A DNA stretch of 64,000 nucleotides from NCBI RefSeq assembly GCF_014635325.1, contig NZ_BMCT01000008.1:62001-126000 (forward strand), in the 5' to 3' direction. Made by a program: the position numbers and the translations under genes. Under the pieces are notes generated by a model that ran no database searches, was not told the origin of the DNA, and saw only the letters and a program-made list of their open reading frames with translations. The stretch comes from Azorhizobium oxalatiphilum. GTDB taxonomy: Bacteria > Pseudomonadota > Alphaproteobacteria > Rhizobiales > Xanthobacteraceae. This document shows, piece after piece, positions 27,526 through 37,158 of the stretch; the first letter of the stretch is position 1, and each line of letters begins with the position of its first letter.

Positions 27526-27666
27526 GATGGCGTTCCTCCCCTAAACCGCCTGCGGCGGCGTTCTTCCCGTGCCGCCTTAGGCGGTCTCTCATCGCTTACT
27601 ATAGACGGACGGGAATAACGGCAACGGGGCGCGCGGTGGCTTGGAGCGGTTCCAACCGCCGGAGAA

Positions 27667-28362
27667 TCAGGCGCGGACGAAGGCGAGGTAGGTGGGCACG
27701 CGGCCGGCGGCTATGGCTTTTGCTTCGTAGCGCGTGCCGGGCCAGCCCTCATAGGGCGTGCGCCAGTCGGAGGCGCTGGTCTGCGTCCAGCGGAAGGCGG
27801 GGTGGGCGCGCACCTCGCGCAGGGCCCAGTCCACATAATCCGGCACGTCGCTGGCGAAGCGGAACACGCCGCCGGGGCGCAGGGCGCGGGCGATGAGATC
27901 CAGATTGTCCGGCCGCACGAAGCGCCGCTTCCAGTGCCGGCGCTTGGGCCACGGATCGGGATAGAGCAGCTCCACCTGTCCGAGGCAGGATTCGGGGAGC
28001 CTGGCGAGCAGCAGGGCGGCGTCCTTGTCGAACACGCGCACATTGTCCACGGGGGCGAGATCCAGCTCGAAGGCGGCTTTCGCCATGCCGTTCAGGAACG
28101 GCTCGACGCCGATATAGCCCACGTCCGGCGCCCGGCGGGCCTCGGAAAGCAGATGCTCGCCGCCGCCGAAACCGATCTCCAGGCGCAGGTCCTGGACTGT
28201 TCTGGCGAACAGTTTTGTGGGCTCGGCCACCGTATCGAGGTCGATGAGGAAATGGGGCAGAGCCCGGTCGAGGGCCTCAAGCTGGCCTTTCCGCAGGGGC
28301 TTGCCTACCCGGCGTCCATAGAAGGCGCCGCCATGTTCCGTCTCGCTCAAGGTCGTCTTCAC
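27667..28362 (-). CDS. trmB: tRNA (guanine-46-N7)-methyltransferase TrmB
   Basis: A 231-residue SAM-dependent enzyme that makes m7G46 in tRNA variable loops. Motifs: LEIGFGGGEHLL (SAM loop), VELLYPDPWPKRRHWKRRFV (the PDPWPKxRHxKRR family hallmark) and FRFASDVPDYVDWAL. It starts at GTG 28362. Length is normal. In relatives it follows metK, as here, and is followed by rimP; fdh and lysR are inserted between. Confidence 0.95.
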   Translation of the reverse strand: MKTTLSETEHGGAFYGRRVGKPLRKGQLEALDRALPHFLIDLDTVAEPTKLFARTVQDLRLEIGFGGGEHLLSEARRAPDVGYIGVEPFLNGMAKAAFELDLAPVDNVRVFDKDAALLLARLPESCLGQVELLYPDPWPKRRHWKRRFVRPDNLDLIARALRPGGVFRFASDVPDYVDWALREVRAHPAFRWTQTSASDWRTPYEGWPGTRYEAKAIAAGRVPTYLAFVRA

Positions 28363-28410
28363 GCTGGTTGGTCAAGCGGAGCGCAGGCTCCGGACAGTCG
28401 TTCAAAACAG

Positions 28411-28437
28411 GCATGGCCGGGACAGGCCCGGCCATGC
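28411..28437 (-). terminator. Terminator of metK
   Basis: Perfect 11-bp arms (GCATGGCCGGG / CCCGGCCATGC) with a 5-base loop, followed on the minus strand by CTGTTTTGAACG. It lies between the metK stop and trmB, after the palindromic repeat copy C. Confidence 0.7.
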
Positions 28438-28453
28438 AAGTACCAAAAAGGCT

Positions 28454-28504
28454 TAGAGCCGGATCGGATCAGACGGAACCATCTGATCCGTGAATCCGCC
28501 TCTA
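28454..28504 (+). repeat. Dispersed 51-bp palindromic repeat, copy C
   Basis: Starts TAGAGCCGGATC and ends ATCCGCCTCTA, so the outer ends are themselves near inverted repeats; the inner part has GGATCAGACGG and ACCATCTGATCC. It lies 14 bp after the metK stop and is close to copy B at 18289-18339. Confidence 0.75.
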
Positions 28505-28518
28505 GCAGCAGGTGCGGC

Positions 28519-29712
28519 TCAGGCGAGCGCGGACTTCAGCTGATCGGCGATGTCGGTACGCTCCCAGGAGAAGCCGCCATCGGCTTCCGGGGCGCGGCCG
28601 AAATGGCCGTAGGCGGCGGTGCGGGCATAGATGGGCTTGTTGAGGCCCAGATGCTCGCGGATGCCGCGCGGACGCAGGTTCATGACGTCGCGCAGGACGG
28701 TTTCCAGCTTGTCCTCGGCCACGTTGCCGGTGCCGTGCAGGTCCACATAGATGGCCAGCGGGTCGGACACGCCGATGGCGTAGGCGAGCTGGATGGTGGC
28801 GCGGTCGGCGAGGCCGGCGGCAACCACGTTCTTGGCCAGATAGCGGGCCGCATAGGCGGCCGAGCGGTCCACCTTGGTCGGATCCTTGCCCGAGAAGGCG
28901 CCGCCGCCGTGCGGGGCGGCTCCGCCGTAGGTGTCCACGATGATCTTGCGGCCGGTGAGGCCGCTGTCGCCGTCCGGACCGCCGATGACGAACTTGCCGG
29001 TCGGGTTCACGTGCCACACGGTGGAGGCATCGACCCAGCCTTCCGGCAGGGACTTCAGGATGTACGGCTCAACGAGCGCGCGCACGTCCTGCGAGGTCAT
29101 GCTCTCGTCCAGGTGCTGCGTGGACAGCACGATCTGGGTGATGCCGACCGGCTTGCCGTTCTCGTAGCGAACAGTGACCTGGCTCTTGGCATCCGGGCCG
29201 AGCTGCTTGGCCTCGCCGGAATGGCGGGCGTCGGCGAGCACCTTCAGGATCTTGTGCGAATAGAAGATCGGGGCCGGCATCAGCTCCGGGGTCTCCTTGA
29301 CCGCGTAGCCGAACATGATGCCCTGGTCGCCCGCGCCTTCATCCTTGTTGCCGGCGATGTCCACGCCCTGCGCGATGTCGGCCGACTGGGCGTGCAGCAG
29401 CACGTCGATCTTGGCGTTCTTCCAGTGGAAGCCGTCCTGCTCGTAGCCGATGTCCTTGATGGCCTCGCGGGCGAGGCTGTCGATCAGCTCCGGGGTGACG
29501 GAGGAGGGACCACGGGTTTCGCCGGCGATGACCACGCGGTTGGTGGTGGCCAGCGTCTCGGCGGCCACGCGCAGCTGGGTCGTATCGAAGCCGCCTTCCA
29601 GCGCCGCACGGAAATAGGCATCCACGATCTCGTCGGAGATGCGATCGCAGACCTTGTCAGGATGCCCTTCGGAGACCGACTCACTGGTGAAAAGATACGA
29701 CTCGCGCGCCAT
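28519..29712 (-). CDS. metK: S-adenosylmethionine synthetase
   Basis: Makes SAM from methionine and ATP. 397 residues starting [20 protein letters not shown] at ATG 29712 with AGAGGAAG upstream; 22 earlier in-frame codons are not family-like. Family hallmarks: GHPDKVCD (N-terminus), [11 protein letters not shown] (ATP site) and [16 protein letters not shown] (signature 2). Its ribosome-binding site is abutted by a predicted H-type pseudoknot, so feedback by SAM is possible. Usual neighbours trmB downstream and praR-lnt upstream are present. Confidence 0.96.
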   Translation of the reverse strand: MARESYLFTSESVSEGHPDKVCDRISDEIVDAYFRAALEGGFDTTQLRVAAETLATTNRVVIAGETRGPSSVTPELIDSLAREAIKDIGYEQDGFHWKNAKIDVLLHAQSADIAQGVDIAGNKDEGAGDQGIMFGYAVKETPELMPAPIFYSHKILKVLADARHSGEAKQLGPDAKSQVTVRYENGKPVGITQIVLSTQHLDESMTSQDVRALVEPYILKSLPEGWVDASTVWHVNPTGKFVIGGPDGDSGLTGRKIIVDTYGGAAPHGGGAFSGKDPTKVDRSAAYAARYLAKNVVAAGLADRATIQLAYAIGVSDPLAIYVDLHGTGNVAEDKLETVLRDVMNLRPRGIREHLGLNKPIYARTAAYGHFGRAPEADGGFSWERTDIADQLKSALA

Positions 29713-29717
29713 AATTG

Positions 29718-29770
29718 CTTCCTCTTGCCCCCCACAACGGCTGGCCATCCTTGTGGCAAGCCGTCGTGGG
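29718..29770 (-). promoter_or_regulatory. Candidate SAM-responsive pseudoknot riboswitch in the metK leader
   Basis: On the minus strand a 10-bp stem (CCCACGACGG at 29770-29761 with CCGTTGTGGG at 29740-29731, one G-U pair) carries a loop whose CTTGCC (29760-29755) is perfectly complementary to GGCAAG (29729-29724) just after the stem. The latter abuts the Shine-Dalgarno GAGGAAG (29724-29718). This is an H-type pseudoknot that would hide the ribosome-binding site. The stem-loop part ACGGCTTGCC resembles the conserved ACGGCUUCC of the SAM/SAH riboswitch placed before metK in other alphaproteobacteria (from memory). Here the loop is longer. Structure is seen; ligand is inference. Confidence 0.55.
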
Positions 29771-29793
29771 CGGGTCAAGATCGGCTAAGCGAA

Positions 29794-29815
29794 AGCGTTC
29801 GTCAAATCGAACGCT
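29794..29815 (-). terminator. Terminator-like hairpin at the end of praR
   Basis: Perfect 8-bp arms (AGCGTTCG / CGAACGCT) with a 6-base loop span the praR stop; followed on the minus strand by TTTCGCTT. Confidence 0.5.
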
Positions 29816-30230
29816 GCGCCTCCATCTCTTCCCCGGCGATGGCGGACACCAGATCCACAATCCGCCGACGAACCTTGGCGTCGTTGATCCGCATGAAATT
29901 GCGGGTCAGCGCGAGGCCGTCCGAGGTAGCGAGGAAGTCCGACACATAGGCCGGAGAATGCCCCTCGGCAAAACCTTCTCCATCACCTTCCGGATTGGCG
30001 GAAGGCGCGCCTTCGAAGAAGAAGGCGACAGGAACATTCAAGCACGTGGAAATCTGCTGCAAGCGGCTCGCGCCGATGCGGTTGGTTCCCTTCTCATACT
30101 TCTGAATCTGCTGGAAGGTGATGCCAAGATGCTCTCCGAGCTTCTCCTGGCTCATGCCCACCATCATGCGACGCATACGTACGCGGCTACCCACATGCTT
30201 ATCAATGGGGTTTGGCGCCTTCTTGACCAT
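29802..30230 (-). CDS. praR: XRE-family regulator of the PraR/PhrR type
   Basis: A 142-residue DNA-binding protein with a Cro/CI helix-turn-helix at ~14-68 (GMSQEKLGEHLGITFQQIQK then YEKGTNRIGASRLQQIS) and a C-terminal helical part ending in AIAGEEMEAQRSI. It lies between lnt and metK, where the rhizobial praR/phrR regulator is found. PraR of Azorhizobium represses reb genes, and rhizobial homologues affect biofilm and quorum-sensing genes. The gene symbol rests on HTH sequence, length and position. GGAGAGACC precedes the ATG. Confidence 0.85.
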   Translation of the reverse strand: MVKKAPNPIDKHVGSRVRMRRMMVGMSQEKLGEHLGITFQQIQKYEKGTNRIGASRLQQISTCLNVPVAFFFEGAPSANPEGDGEGFAEGHSPAYVSDFLATSDGLALTRNFMRINDAKVRRRIVDLVSAIAGEEMEAQRSI

Positions 30231-30325
30231 GGTCTCTCCGGCTATGTCGGAAAAGAGTTTTCACTTCGCACTGCGAAGGCTGCCCTGAGTGCGTGCAAGA
30301 TAGGCATACAATCAGAACGCGTCGA

Positions 30326-31942
30326 TCAACCTATGCGTGTATGATGCCGCCAAATTGCACAGGCGGCAATGAGTGATGTGAAAAGCATCAAGATCGTCAG
30401 GATCGTACTAGACAGCCGGGCTCCGACCGGGGGCGTGGGGAGCGCCGCCGGCAAGTCCCCGTCGAGAACGCCTCGCGCTCCGAGATCCCGGGATGCGACA
30501 ATTCGCCCCAGGGGGTCCACGATGGCTGAAACGCCTGTATTGGCGGACCGCACCAGCGGCAGCCCTTCCTCCACCGCGCGCAGGCGGGCCTGAAGGAAGT
30601 GCTGGTGGGGGCCGGGCGTATCCCCAAACCATGCATCATTAGTTAGGTTTAAAAGGAAACCGGGCCGCTCGCCCTCGGGCACCACGGCGCCCGGAAAGAT
30701 AGCTTCATAACAAATGAGTGGGGCCGCCGAGGGGGCTCCGGGCAGCGGTAGCGGGCGCAGTCGATCCCCCGCGGAGAAGCCGCCGCGCACACGCGTAAGT
30801 TGTTCCAGGCCGATGGATTCCAAAAAAGCTTGGAAAGGTAGGTATTCCCCAAAGGGAACCAGGTGGACCTTGTCGGCGACGGTCTGGGTCTCGCCGCGCG
30901 CGTTCATCACCCGGATGGAATTGAAGAAGCTGGAGGTCTGTCCGGGCGGCGGATCGCCGAGGCGGGCGGCGCCCGTCACCAGCGTCACATTCTGCGGCAG
31001 AACCTGCGCGATCAGCGCCTTGGCCCAGGGCTCGCGCTCATAGATGAAGGGGAAGGCCGATTCCGGCCAGATCAGCAGGCTGACGTCATCCAACCCCTTG
31101 GGATATAGCGCGCTCGGCTGCTGGCTCAGCTCCAGATAACCCGCCAGCACGCTCTTGCGCTTGTCATAGGCGAATTTTTCCCCCTGAGGGATCGCCGGCT
31201 GAAGCAGCCGCAGATGCACATGCTCCAGAAAGCGCGCAGGCGTGGTCGCCAGCCGGTAGGCGCCCGCCCCATAGGCGCCGGCCAGCACCACCAGCGCCGC
31301 CACCGGCCATGCCGTCCGGCGTGCCAGCGAACCCGGCCGCAGCAGCAAAACGGGCGTGGCGAACAGCAGCAAGGCGAAGAAGGTCAGGCCCCACAGGCCC
31401 ACCACCGCTGCACCCTGCGCCAGCTCCAGCGTTGCCGCCGGCCCGTAGCCGAAGGTGTTCCATGGAAAGCCGGTCAGCACATGGCCGCGCAGCCATTCGG
31501 AAATGGTGAAGGCCACCGCGAAGACGCAGATGCGCCCGGCCCCGCTCGGCCAGGCGAGGCGCGCCAGCACCGCACCCAGCGCCATGAACAGGGCGAGACC
31601 CGCCGGCAGCAGCAGCACGGCGAACGGCAGCAGCCAGCCGAAATCTTCCGCCTCCACCAGAAAGGCGTCGCCGATCCACCACAGCGAGGCGAGGAAATAG
31701 CCGAAGCCGAAGCCCCAGCCGGCCCATGCGGCGGCGCGCAGCATGGCACCCCGCCCACGGCGGCGGGCATGACCGGCGCCGTCGATGAGCAGGATGAGCG
31801 CCGGAAAGCCGATGGCTAGCACGGGCCAGACGCCATAAGGCGCCGTGGACAAAGCTGAAAAGCCCCCCGCCGCCACGGCGAACGCCAGCCGCCGCCAGCC
31901 GGTGAGGCTCCGGACCCAGGACGCCAGCGTCACGCCGTTCAA
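30326..31942 (-). CDS. lnt: Apolipoprotein N-acyltransferase Lnt
   Basis: The inner-membrane enzyme that adds the third acyl chain to lipoproteins. About 538 residues: six or so membrane segments in the first ~210 residues, then a periplasmic nitrilase-like domain with the Glu of WPESAFPF, the Lys of DKVHLVPFGEYLPF and the Cys of LICYEAIFPG as catalytic triad, and a final membrane segment. The frame opens at TTG 31942; GTG 31933 is an equally possible start, and no good ribosome-binding site decides. It begins 5 bp after the corC stop. Confidence 0.94.
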   Translation of the reverse strand: MNGVTLASWVRSLTGWRRLAFAVAAGGFSALSTAPYGVWPVLAIGFPALILLIDGAGHARRRGRGAMLRAAAWAGWGFGFGYFLASLWWIGDAFLVEAEDFGWLLPFAVLLLPAGLALFMALGAVLARLAWPSGAGRICVFAVAFTISEWLRGHVLTGFPWNTFGYGPAATLELAQGAAVVGLWGLTFFALLLFATPVLLLRPGSLARRTAWPVAALVVLAGAYGAGAYRLATTPARFLEHVHLRLLQPAIPQGEKFAYDKRKSVLAGYLELSQQPSALYPKGLDDVSLLIWPESAFPFIYEREPWAKALIAQVLPQNVTLVTGAARLGDPPPGQTSSFFNSIRVMNARGETQTVADKVHLVPFGEYLPFQAFLESIGLEQLTRVRGGFSAGDRLRPLPLPGAPSAAPLICYEAIFPGAVVPEGERPGFLLNLTNDAWFGDTPGPHQHFLQARLRAVEEGLPLVRSANTGVSAIVDPLGRIVASRDLGARGVLDGDLPAALPTPPVGARLSSTILTILMLFTSLIAACAIWRHHTRIG

Positions 31943-31946
31943 GCCG

Positions 31947-32921
31947 TCACATGCCGTTGCCGGTGGTGCCGGCGGCGACCGCCTCCGGCACGGGCGGAAT
32001 GATGCGCAGGGCCTTCACCCGGCGCGGATCCGCCTCCACCACCTCCACCCGGTACGAACCGGGCAGATGGATCACCTCGCCGGGCTCGGGCACGCGGGCC
32101 GCGAGCGTGACGATGAGGCCGCCAAGCGTATCCACCTCGTCGCCGGCCTCGCCGGGCACGAAGTCGGTGCCCACCGTCTCGGTGACGTCCTCCAGCGGGG
32201 TGCGGGCATCGGCGAGGAAGCTGCCGTCGGGCTGCTGCTGGATCAGCGCCGCCTCGTCGTCATGCTCGTCCTCGATCTCGCCGACGATCTCCTCCACCAC
32301 GTCTTCCATGGAGACGAGGCCGTCGGTGCCGCCATATTCGTCGATGACCAGCGCCAGATGGATGCGCGCGGCCTGCATGGACACCAGCAGGTCCACGGCG
32401 GGCATGGAGGGTGGCACATAGAGCAGGCGGCGGATCAGGCCGGCATCGGCCAGCGGCTGGGTCAGGTTGACGGCGGACAGGTCGGGCACATGGCCCTCTT
32501 CCGGCTCGTCGCCGGGCTGCACGCCGGTCATGAAGGCCAGCAGGTCGCGGATGTGGACCATGCCCACGGGGTCGTCCAGCGTGTCGTCATAGACCACGAG
32601 ACGCGAATGGGATGCCTTGGCGAACTCGATCAGCAGCGCGCCGAGGGGAATGTCCTTCTGCACCGCGACGATGTCCGCGCGCGGCACCATGATGTCGTCG
32701 ATCCCCACCTCCTTGAGGTGCAGGATGTTGCGCAGCATCTGGCGCTCGGACGGGGTGAATTCACCCTCCTCCTCGGAGGTCCCGGTGGCATCCAGCACTT
32801 CCACAAGGTCGGTGCGGAGCGACCCATGGGGCCGGAACGTGCCGAGGAGGGCACGCAATCGATCGAGAAAACTCTGCGGCTCCGAAGCGTTCGGTTCGCT
32901 CGACTGGTCGGTGGAGGACAT
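31947..32921 (-). CDS. corC: CorC/HlyC-type CBS-domain protein
   Basis: A 324-residue soluble protein with two CBS domains (~75-200; MVPRADIVAVQKDIPLGALL and SMPAVDLLVSMQAARIHLAL) and a C-terminal CorC_HlyC domain (~230-310; VTLAARVPEPGEVIHLPG). Members are linked to Mg/Co efflux and, in alphaproteobacteria, are encoded between ybeY and lnt as here. GGGAGATC precedes ATG 32921. 'Hemolysin' names in databases for this family are historical. Function beyond metal-related is not proven. Confidence 0.88.
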   Translation of the reverse strand: MSSTDQSSEPNASEPQSFLDRLRALLGTFRPHGSLRTDLVEVLDATGTSEEEGEFTPSERQMLRNILHLKEVGIDDIMVPRADIVAVQKDIPLGALLIEFAKASHSRLVVYDDTLDDPVGMVHIRDLLAFMTGVQPGDEPEEGHVPDLSAVNLTQPLADAGLIRRLLYVPPSMPAVDLLVSMQAARIHLALVIDEYGGTDGLVSMEDVVEEIVGEIEDEHDDEAALIQQQPDGSFLADARTPLEDVTETVGTDFVPGEAGDEVDTLGGLIVTLAARVPEPGEVIHLPGSYRVEVVEADPRRVKALRIIPPVPEAVAAGTTGNGM

Positions 32922-32942
32922 GATCTCCCTTTGGGGTTCGGT

Positions 32943-33527
32943 TCAGCCCTCGAGGGGCAGTTGATAGGGGTCGTCGATGCCGAGGCCGGCAAGGATGGCG
33001 CGCTCGGCGGCTTCCATCTCCTCGGCCTCTTCATCGTCCTCATGGTCAAAGCCCATGAGGTGCAGCGTGCCATGGACCACGAGGTGGGCCAGATGGTGCG
33101 CGGGGTCTTTCTCTTCGGCTTCCGCTTCCGCCAGCACGGTTTCGCGGGCGACGATCACGTCGCCCAGCGGTTGCGGCGCCACGCCGGGCGGCAGCTCGGG
33201 AGCCGGGAAGGACAGGACGTTGGTGGCCTTGTCCTTGTCGCGCCAGTCGCGATTGAGGAGGCGGATGGCGGCGTCACTGGTGAGCGTGATGCTCATCTCA
33301 GCCTCGGGCGGCACCTCGTCGCTGATGCTCGCCAGAGCGGCGCGGGCGGCACGCTGGCAGACGGCGACGGCGTCGGGGAAGCTCTCCCAGCCGTCATCCT
33401 CGACCAGCACGTCGATCTCGACGTCGATCACTGCCGAAGCGGAAACATCCGCCTCGGCCGGGGCACGGGGCACTTCCGCCGCTGCGGCGGGAGCGCCCGT
33501 GGATCGTTGTCGTCCGGAATCACCCAT
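32943..33527 (-). CDS. ybeY: Endoribonuclease YbeY (rRNA maturation factor)
   Basis: A 194-residue metal-dependent RNase needed for 16S 3'-end maturation and ribosome quality control. The zinc site H-x3-H-x5-H is seen in HGTLHLMGFDH (His152, His156, His162). The N-terminal ~30 residues are an extension of low complexity. It starts 2 bp after the phoH stop and ends 21 bp before corC, so it is translationally coupled within the operon. Confidence 0.94.
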   Translation of the reverse strand: MGDSGRQRSTGAPAAAAEVPRAPAEADVSASAVIDVEIDVLVEDDGWESFPDAVAVCQRAARAALASISDEVPPEAEMSITLTSDAAIRLLNRDWRDKDKATNVLSFPAPELPPGVAPQPLGDVIVARETVLAEAEAEEKDPAHHLAHLVVHGTLHLMGFDHEDDEEAEEMEAAERAILAGLGIDDPYQLPLEG

Positions 33528-33529
33528 GG

Positions 33530-34747
33530 TCAGCGCCCCAAGTCCGGCGTGGAAACGTCCGGCGCGGAAAAGTCGGGCAGCACGGCTTCCACCGTTGTGG
33601 TGTCAGCCGAGGCTGCGTCCTCGCGGGGCTCAGGCTCCGTGCGCGCCGGGAAACGGCGCGGAACGGGGCGGCGAGCCTGCGTGGCATCATGCTCTTCATA
33701 CGCGGCGACGATCCGCTGCACCAGTTCGTGGCGCACCACATCCTGTGCCTTGAAGTGGGCGAAGCCCACGCCCTCGACACCATCCAGCAGGCGCACGGCC
33801 TCCGCAAGACCCGACGTCATGCCGTTGGGCAGGTCCGTCTGGCTGGGGTCGCCGGTCACGATCATATGAGAGTTTTCACCCAAGCGGGTGAGAAACATCT
33901 TCATCTGCATGGACGTCGCGTTCTGGGCCTCGTCGAGGATCACCGCCGCGTTGGAGAGCGTGCGTCCGCGCATGAAGGCCAGAGGCGCGATCTCGATCTC
34001 GCCAGACACCAGCGCCCGTTCCACGAAGGCACGGTCCATGAGGTCGTAGAGCGCGTCGTAGATGGGCCGCAGATAGGGGTCCACCTTCTCCTTCATGTCG
34101 CCGGGCAGGAAGCCGAGGCGCTCGCCCGCTTCCACCGCCGGGCGGGTGAGGATGATGCGGTCCACCATCCGCCGCTCCAGCAGATGGACGCAATAGGCCA
34201 CCGCGAGCCACGTCTTGCCGGTGCCGGCGGGGCCGGAGCCGAACACGAGGGTGTGGCGCTTCAGGGCGCGGATATAGGCATCCTGCGCCAGCGTGCGGGC
34301 GCGCACCGGGCGGCGGCGCAGCTGGATCTCGTCGAAGGACTGCTTTTCCTCGGCGGGATCGAAATTGAACAGGGAGCCCTGCGAAACCGCTTCGCGGATG
34401 GCGCCTTCCACCTCGCCGGGGCCGACCTCGCGGCCGCGCTTGAGCTGCTCATAGAGATGCTCAAGCACCCGGCGTGCCTGCTCGCAGGCTTCGCGCGGGC
34501 CCTCCAGCGTGACGTGATTGCCGCGGGATTCGGCTTTGACCGCAAGCTTGCGCTCCAGCAGCGCGAGGTTGCGGCCGTAATTGCCGAACAACTGGGTGGC
34601 GAGGCGATTATCGTCGAAGGCGAGCACCACCTGGGTGGTGTCCACCTCCGCACTGAGGGCCCAGGGATCGCTGACCGCAGCACGGGCAGGGCCCTGATTC
34701 ACCGGAACTGAAGGACGCTCACGATCGCTCGTTCTCGCCACGCTCAA
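33530..34747 (-). CDS. phoH: PhoH-family ATPase
   Basis: A 405-residue P-loop ATPase of the PhoH (PhoL) family, commonly beside ybeY. Walker A is [10 protein letters not shown] and Walker B VILDEAQN; a KH-like N-terminal part ([28 protein letters not shown]) and an Arg/Pro-rich tail ending near [11 protein letters not shown] flank the ATPase core. The start is TTG 34747, whose TTGA overlaps the miaB stop, or GTG 34741. Likely RNA-related helicase or accessory factor; mechanism not settled. Confidence 0.92.
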   Translation of the reverse strand: MSVARTSDRERPSVPVNQGPARAAVSDPWALSAEVDTTQVVLAFDDNRLATQLFGNYGRNLALLERKLAVKAESRGNHVTLEGPREACEQARRVLEHLYEQLKRGREVGPGEVEGAIREAVSQGSLFNFDPAEEKQSFDEIQLRRRPVRARTLAQDAYIRALKRHTLVFGSGPAGTGKTWLAVAYCVHLLERRMVDRIILTRPAVEAGERLGFLPGDMKEKVDPYLRPIYDALYDLMDRAFVERALVSGEIEIAPLAFMRGRTLSNAAVILDEAQNATSMQMKMFLTRLGENSHMIVTGDPSQTDLPNGMTSGLAEAVRLLDGVEGVGFAHFKAQDVVRHELVQRIVAAYEEHDATQARRPVPRRFPARTEPEPREDAASADTTTVEAVLPDFSAPDVSTPDLGR

Positions 34748-36165
34748 GCCTCCATGGCCGCGAGCGGGCGGTCGCTCATTCGGCCTTGATCCTCGACGTC
34801 CTCAACGATCCGTCCCGCCAGAGAATTCGGTCCCACGTCGGTGATATCGACCGTCACGAAGTCCCCGATGTGCAGGTGGGGTGCAGTCACCACCACGCTC
34901 TGCAGATAGGGCGAACGGCCGATGAGCTGGCCCGGCAGACGGCCGGGCTTCTCGAGCAGGATGTCGAACCGGCGGCCCTTGAGGCTGCGGTCGAAGGCGG
35001 TCTTGGAGGCTTCGAGGACCTTGTGCAGGCGGGCGAGACGCTCGCTCTTCACATCCTCGGGCACCTGATGGTCATGCTCGGCCGCCGGCGTGCCGGGGCG
35101 CGAGGAATATTTGAAGGAATAGGCGCTGGCGAAGCCGACGCGCTCGGCAAGATCGAGCGTCTCCTCGAACTCGGCGTCCGTCTCGCCGGGGAAGCCGACG
35201 ATGAAGTCCGAGGACAAGGCGATATCGGGCCGCACGGCGCGCAGCTTGTCGATGATGCCGAAATAGAGGTCGCGCCCATGCTTGCGGTTCATGGCCGCCA
35301 GCACGCGGTCGGAGCCGGACTGCACCGGCAGGTGCAGATACGGCATGAGCTGCGGCAGGTCGCGATGGGCGGCGATCAGGCCGTCATCCATGTCGCGCGG
35401 ATGGGAGGTGGTGTAGCGCAGGCGCTCCAGCCGATCGATGCCGGCCAGTTCCTCCAGCAGGCGGCCGAGGCCCCAGGTCCTGCCGTCCGGCCCTTCGCCA
35501 TGGAAAGCGTTGACGTTCTGGCCGATGAGCGTGATCTCGCGCACGCCCTGCGCCACCAGCGCCCGGGCCTCGCCGACGATCTTGGCCACCGGACGCGACA
35601 CCTCGGCGCCGCGCGTATAGGGCACGACGCAGAAGGTGCAGAACTTGTCGCAGCCTTCCTGCACGGTCACGAAGGCCGTCGGGCCGCGCTTCTTCGTGGC
35701 GGCCAGGGACGGCGCGGGCAGGTGGTCGAACTTGTCTTCGGTGGGGAATTCGGTGTCCACCACGCGCTTGCCGTCGCGGGCGCGCGCCAGCATCTCGGGC
35801 AGGCGGTGATAGGACTGCGGCCCCACCACCAGATCCACCACCGGGGCGCGCTTCATGATCTCGGCGCCCTCGGCCTGCGCGACGCAGCCGGCAACGGCGA
35901 TCATGGTGTCGGAGCCGGTCTCCTGCTTGGCTTTGCGCAGGCGGCCCAGCTCCGAATAGACCTTCTCGGCGGCCTTCTCGCGAATGTGGCAGGTGTTGAG
36001 GATGACGAGATCGGCGTCAGCCGGATCCTGCGTCTCCACATAGCCTTCCTTGGCCAGGGTGTCCGCCATACGCTGCGCGTCGTAGACGTTCATCTGGCAC
36101 CCGAAGGATTTTACATAGAGCTTACGGGTGTCTTGCATTCGCGCCTGTTCTACCGACTCCAGCAT
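34744..36165 (-). CDS. miaB: tRNA-2-methylthio-N6-dimethylallyladenosine synthase MiaB
   Basis: A radical-SAM methylthiotransferase acting on i6A37 of tRNA. Domain order: N-terminal UPF0004 with cluster cysteines Cys23, Cys59 and Cys94; radical SAM core with Cys172-x3-Cys176-x2-Cys179 ([17 protein letters not shown]); C-terminal TRAM domain ([20 protein letters not shown], then [17 protein letters not shown]). 473 residues from ATG 36165; MQDTRK nine codons later is an alternative start. Coupled to phoH by a 4-base overlap. Confidence 0.96.
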   Translation of the reverse strand: MLESVEQARMQDTRKLYVKSFGCQMNVYDAQRMADTLAKEGYVETQDPADADLVILNTCHIREKAAEKVYSELGRLRKAKQETGSDTMIAVAGCVAQAEGAEIMKRAPVVDLVVGPQSYHRLPEMLARARDGKRVVDTEFPTEDKFDHLPAPSLAATKKRGPTAFVTVQEGCDKFCTFCVVPYTRGAEVSRPVAKIVGEARALVAQGVREITLIGQNVNAFHGEGPDGRTWGLGRLLEELAGIDRLERLRYTTSHPRDMDDGLIAAHRDLPQLMPYLHLPVQSGSDRVLAAMNRKHGRDLYFGIIDKLRAVRPDIALSSDFIVGFPGETDAEFEETLDLAERVGFASAYSFKYSSRPGTPAAEHDHQVPEDVKSERLARLHKVLEASKTAFDRSLKGRRFDILLEKPGRLPGQLIGRSPYLQSVVVTAPHLHIGDFVTVDITDVGPNSLAGRIVEDVEDQGRMSDRPLAAMEA

Positions 36166-36276
36166 CGCGCAAGGCTAGCCTCGCGTACGGGCGCGACGCT
36201 TCAATGACGCCAGCGCGGCCCATTTCACTTCGTTTGCTGATCTTAACTCTTACCGGCATTCGGCCGGTTTGAAAAC

Positions 36277-37158
36277 TCACGCCGGCTCGTTGCGCCCCAC
36301 GATGGCGTGCGTATTCAACCGGCGGACCTCGGCCTCGGCCGCGCGGGTCACGCTCTTGCGGTCATGGTCGCTGTCGAGCGCCATGGGGGAGCCGAAGCGC
36401 ACCTCCACATCCAGCGCGCCCTGCCGCAGCACCGCCATGAGGTGCGGGGCGAGGTCCATGTCGCCATACCAGGCGGCGAGCGGCCGGTGCCGCCGGCCCA
36501 TGGGTACGCCCTGAATGCGGGTGTAAGTGACGGCCAGAGGCTGCACCGTCACGGTTCCGGCGGTGGCGAAGGCTTCGCGCACGGCCCCCACCAAAGCGGT
36601 GCGGAACGGCAGGATGCGGTTGCCGTCGCTGGAGGTGCCCTCGGCGAACAGAACCACCGGATCGCCCTCACCGAGGCGGGCGGCGATCTCCTGATTGACC
36701 GTCCCCGTGGCGCTGCGCCGGTTGCGGTTGACGAAGATGGTGCGCTGGAATTTAGCCAGCAAACCAATCAGCGGCCAACCCGACACCTCGGATTTGGCGA
36801 CGAAGAACAGGGGGGTGAGCGAGCCCACCACGCAGATGTCGAGCCAGGAGACGTGATTCGCGAGCAGCAGCAGCGGGCGTCCCGGTGCCGGCGCTCCGAT
36901 GATGGTAACGCGCACGCCGAGCAGCTTCAGCAGGATGCGGTGATAGAGCGCGGGGATGAGGCGGCGGCTCGGCAGCTTCAGGCTGAGCGAGAGCCATTGC
37001 AGCGGCAGGCCGATGAGGGTCGCCAGTGCCACCCCGAGGAGCACCATGCCGATGCGCAGGCCGTCCAGCAGACGGGTCAGGCCGGGCTGCTCCGGTCCGA
37101 TCTCGAGGACGGGCACGCCGTCGCCCGGCGCTGGTGGCGCGCCGGGGGGGCGTGTCAC
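36277..37158 (-). CDS. plsC: 1-acyl-sn-glycerol-3-phosphate acyltransferase (PlsC family)
   Basis: A 293-residue membrane-associated lysophospholipid acyltransferase with the catalytic NHVSWLD (NHx4D), the FVNRN box and the FAEGTSSDG box of the family; a hydrophobic N-terminal part (~25-60) anchors it. It starts at GTG 37158, overlapping the fur stop (GTGA); the long frame that runs on through fur is a coincidence of frame, not a fusion. 111 bp separate it from miaB. In relatives the gene sits between fur and miaB, as here. It may acylate lyso-lipids or ornithine lipid. Confidence 0.9.
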   Translation of the reverse strand: MTRPPGAPPAPGDGVPVLEIGPEQPGLTRLLDGLRIGMVLLGVALATLIGLPLQWLSLSLKLPSRRLIPALYHRILLKLLGVRVTIIGAPAPGRPLLLLANHVSWLDICVVGSLTPLFFVAKSEVSGWPLIGLLAKFQRTIFVNRNRRSATGTVNQEIAARLGEGDPVVLFAEGTSSDGNRILPFRTALVGAVREAFATAGTVTVQPLAVTYTRIQGVPMGRRHRPLAAWYGDMDLAPHLMAVLRQGALDVEVRFGSPMALDSDHDRKSVTRAAEAEVRRLNTHAIVGRNEPA

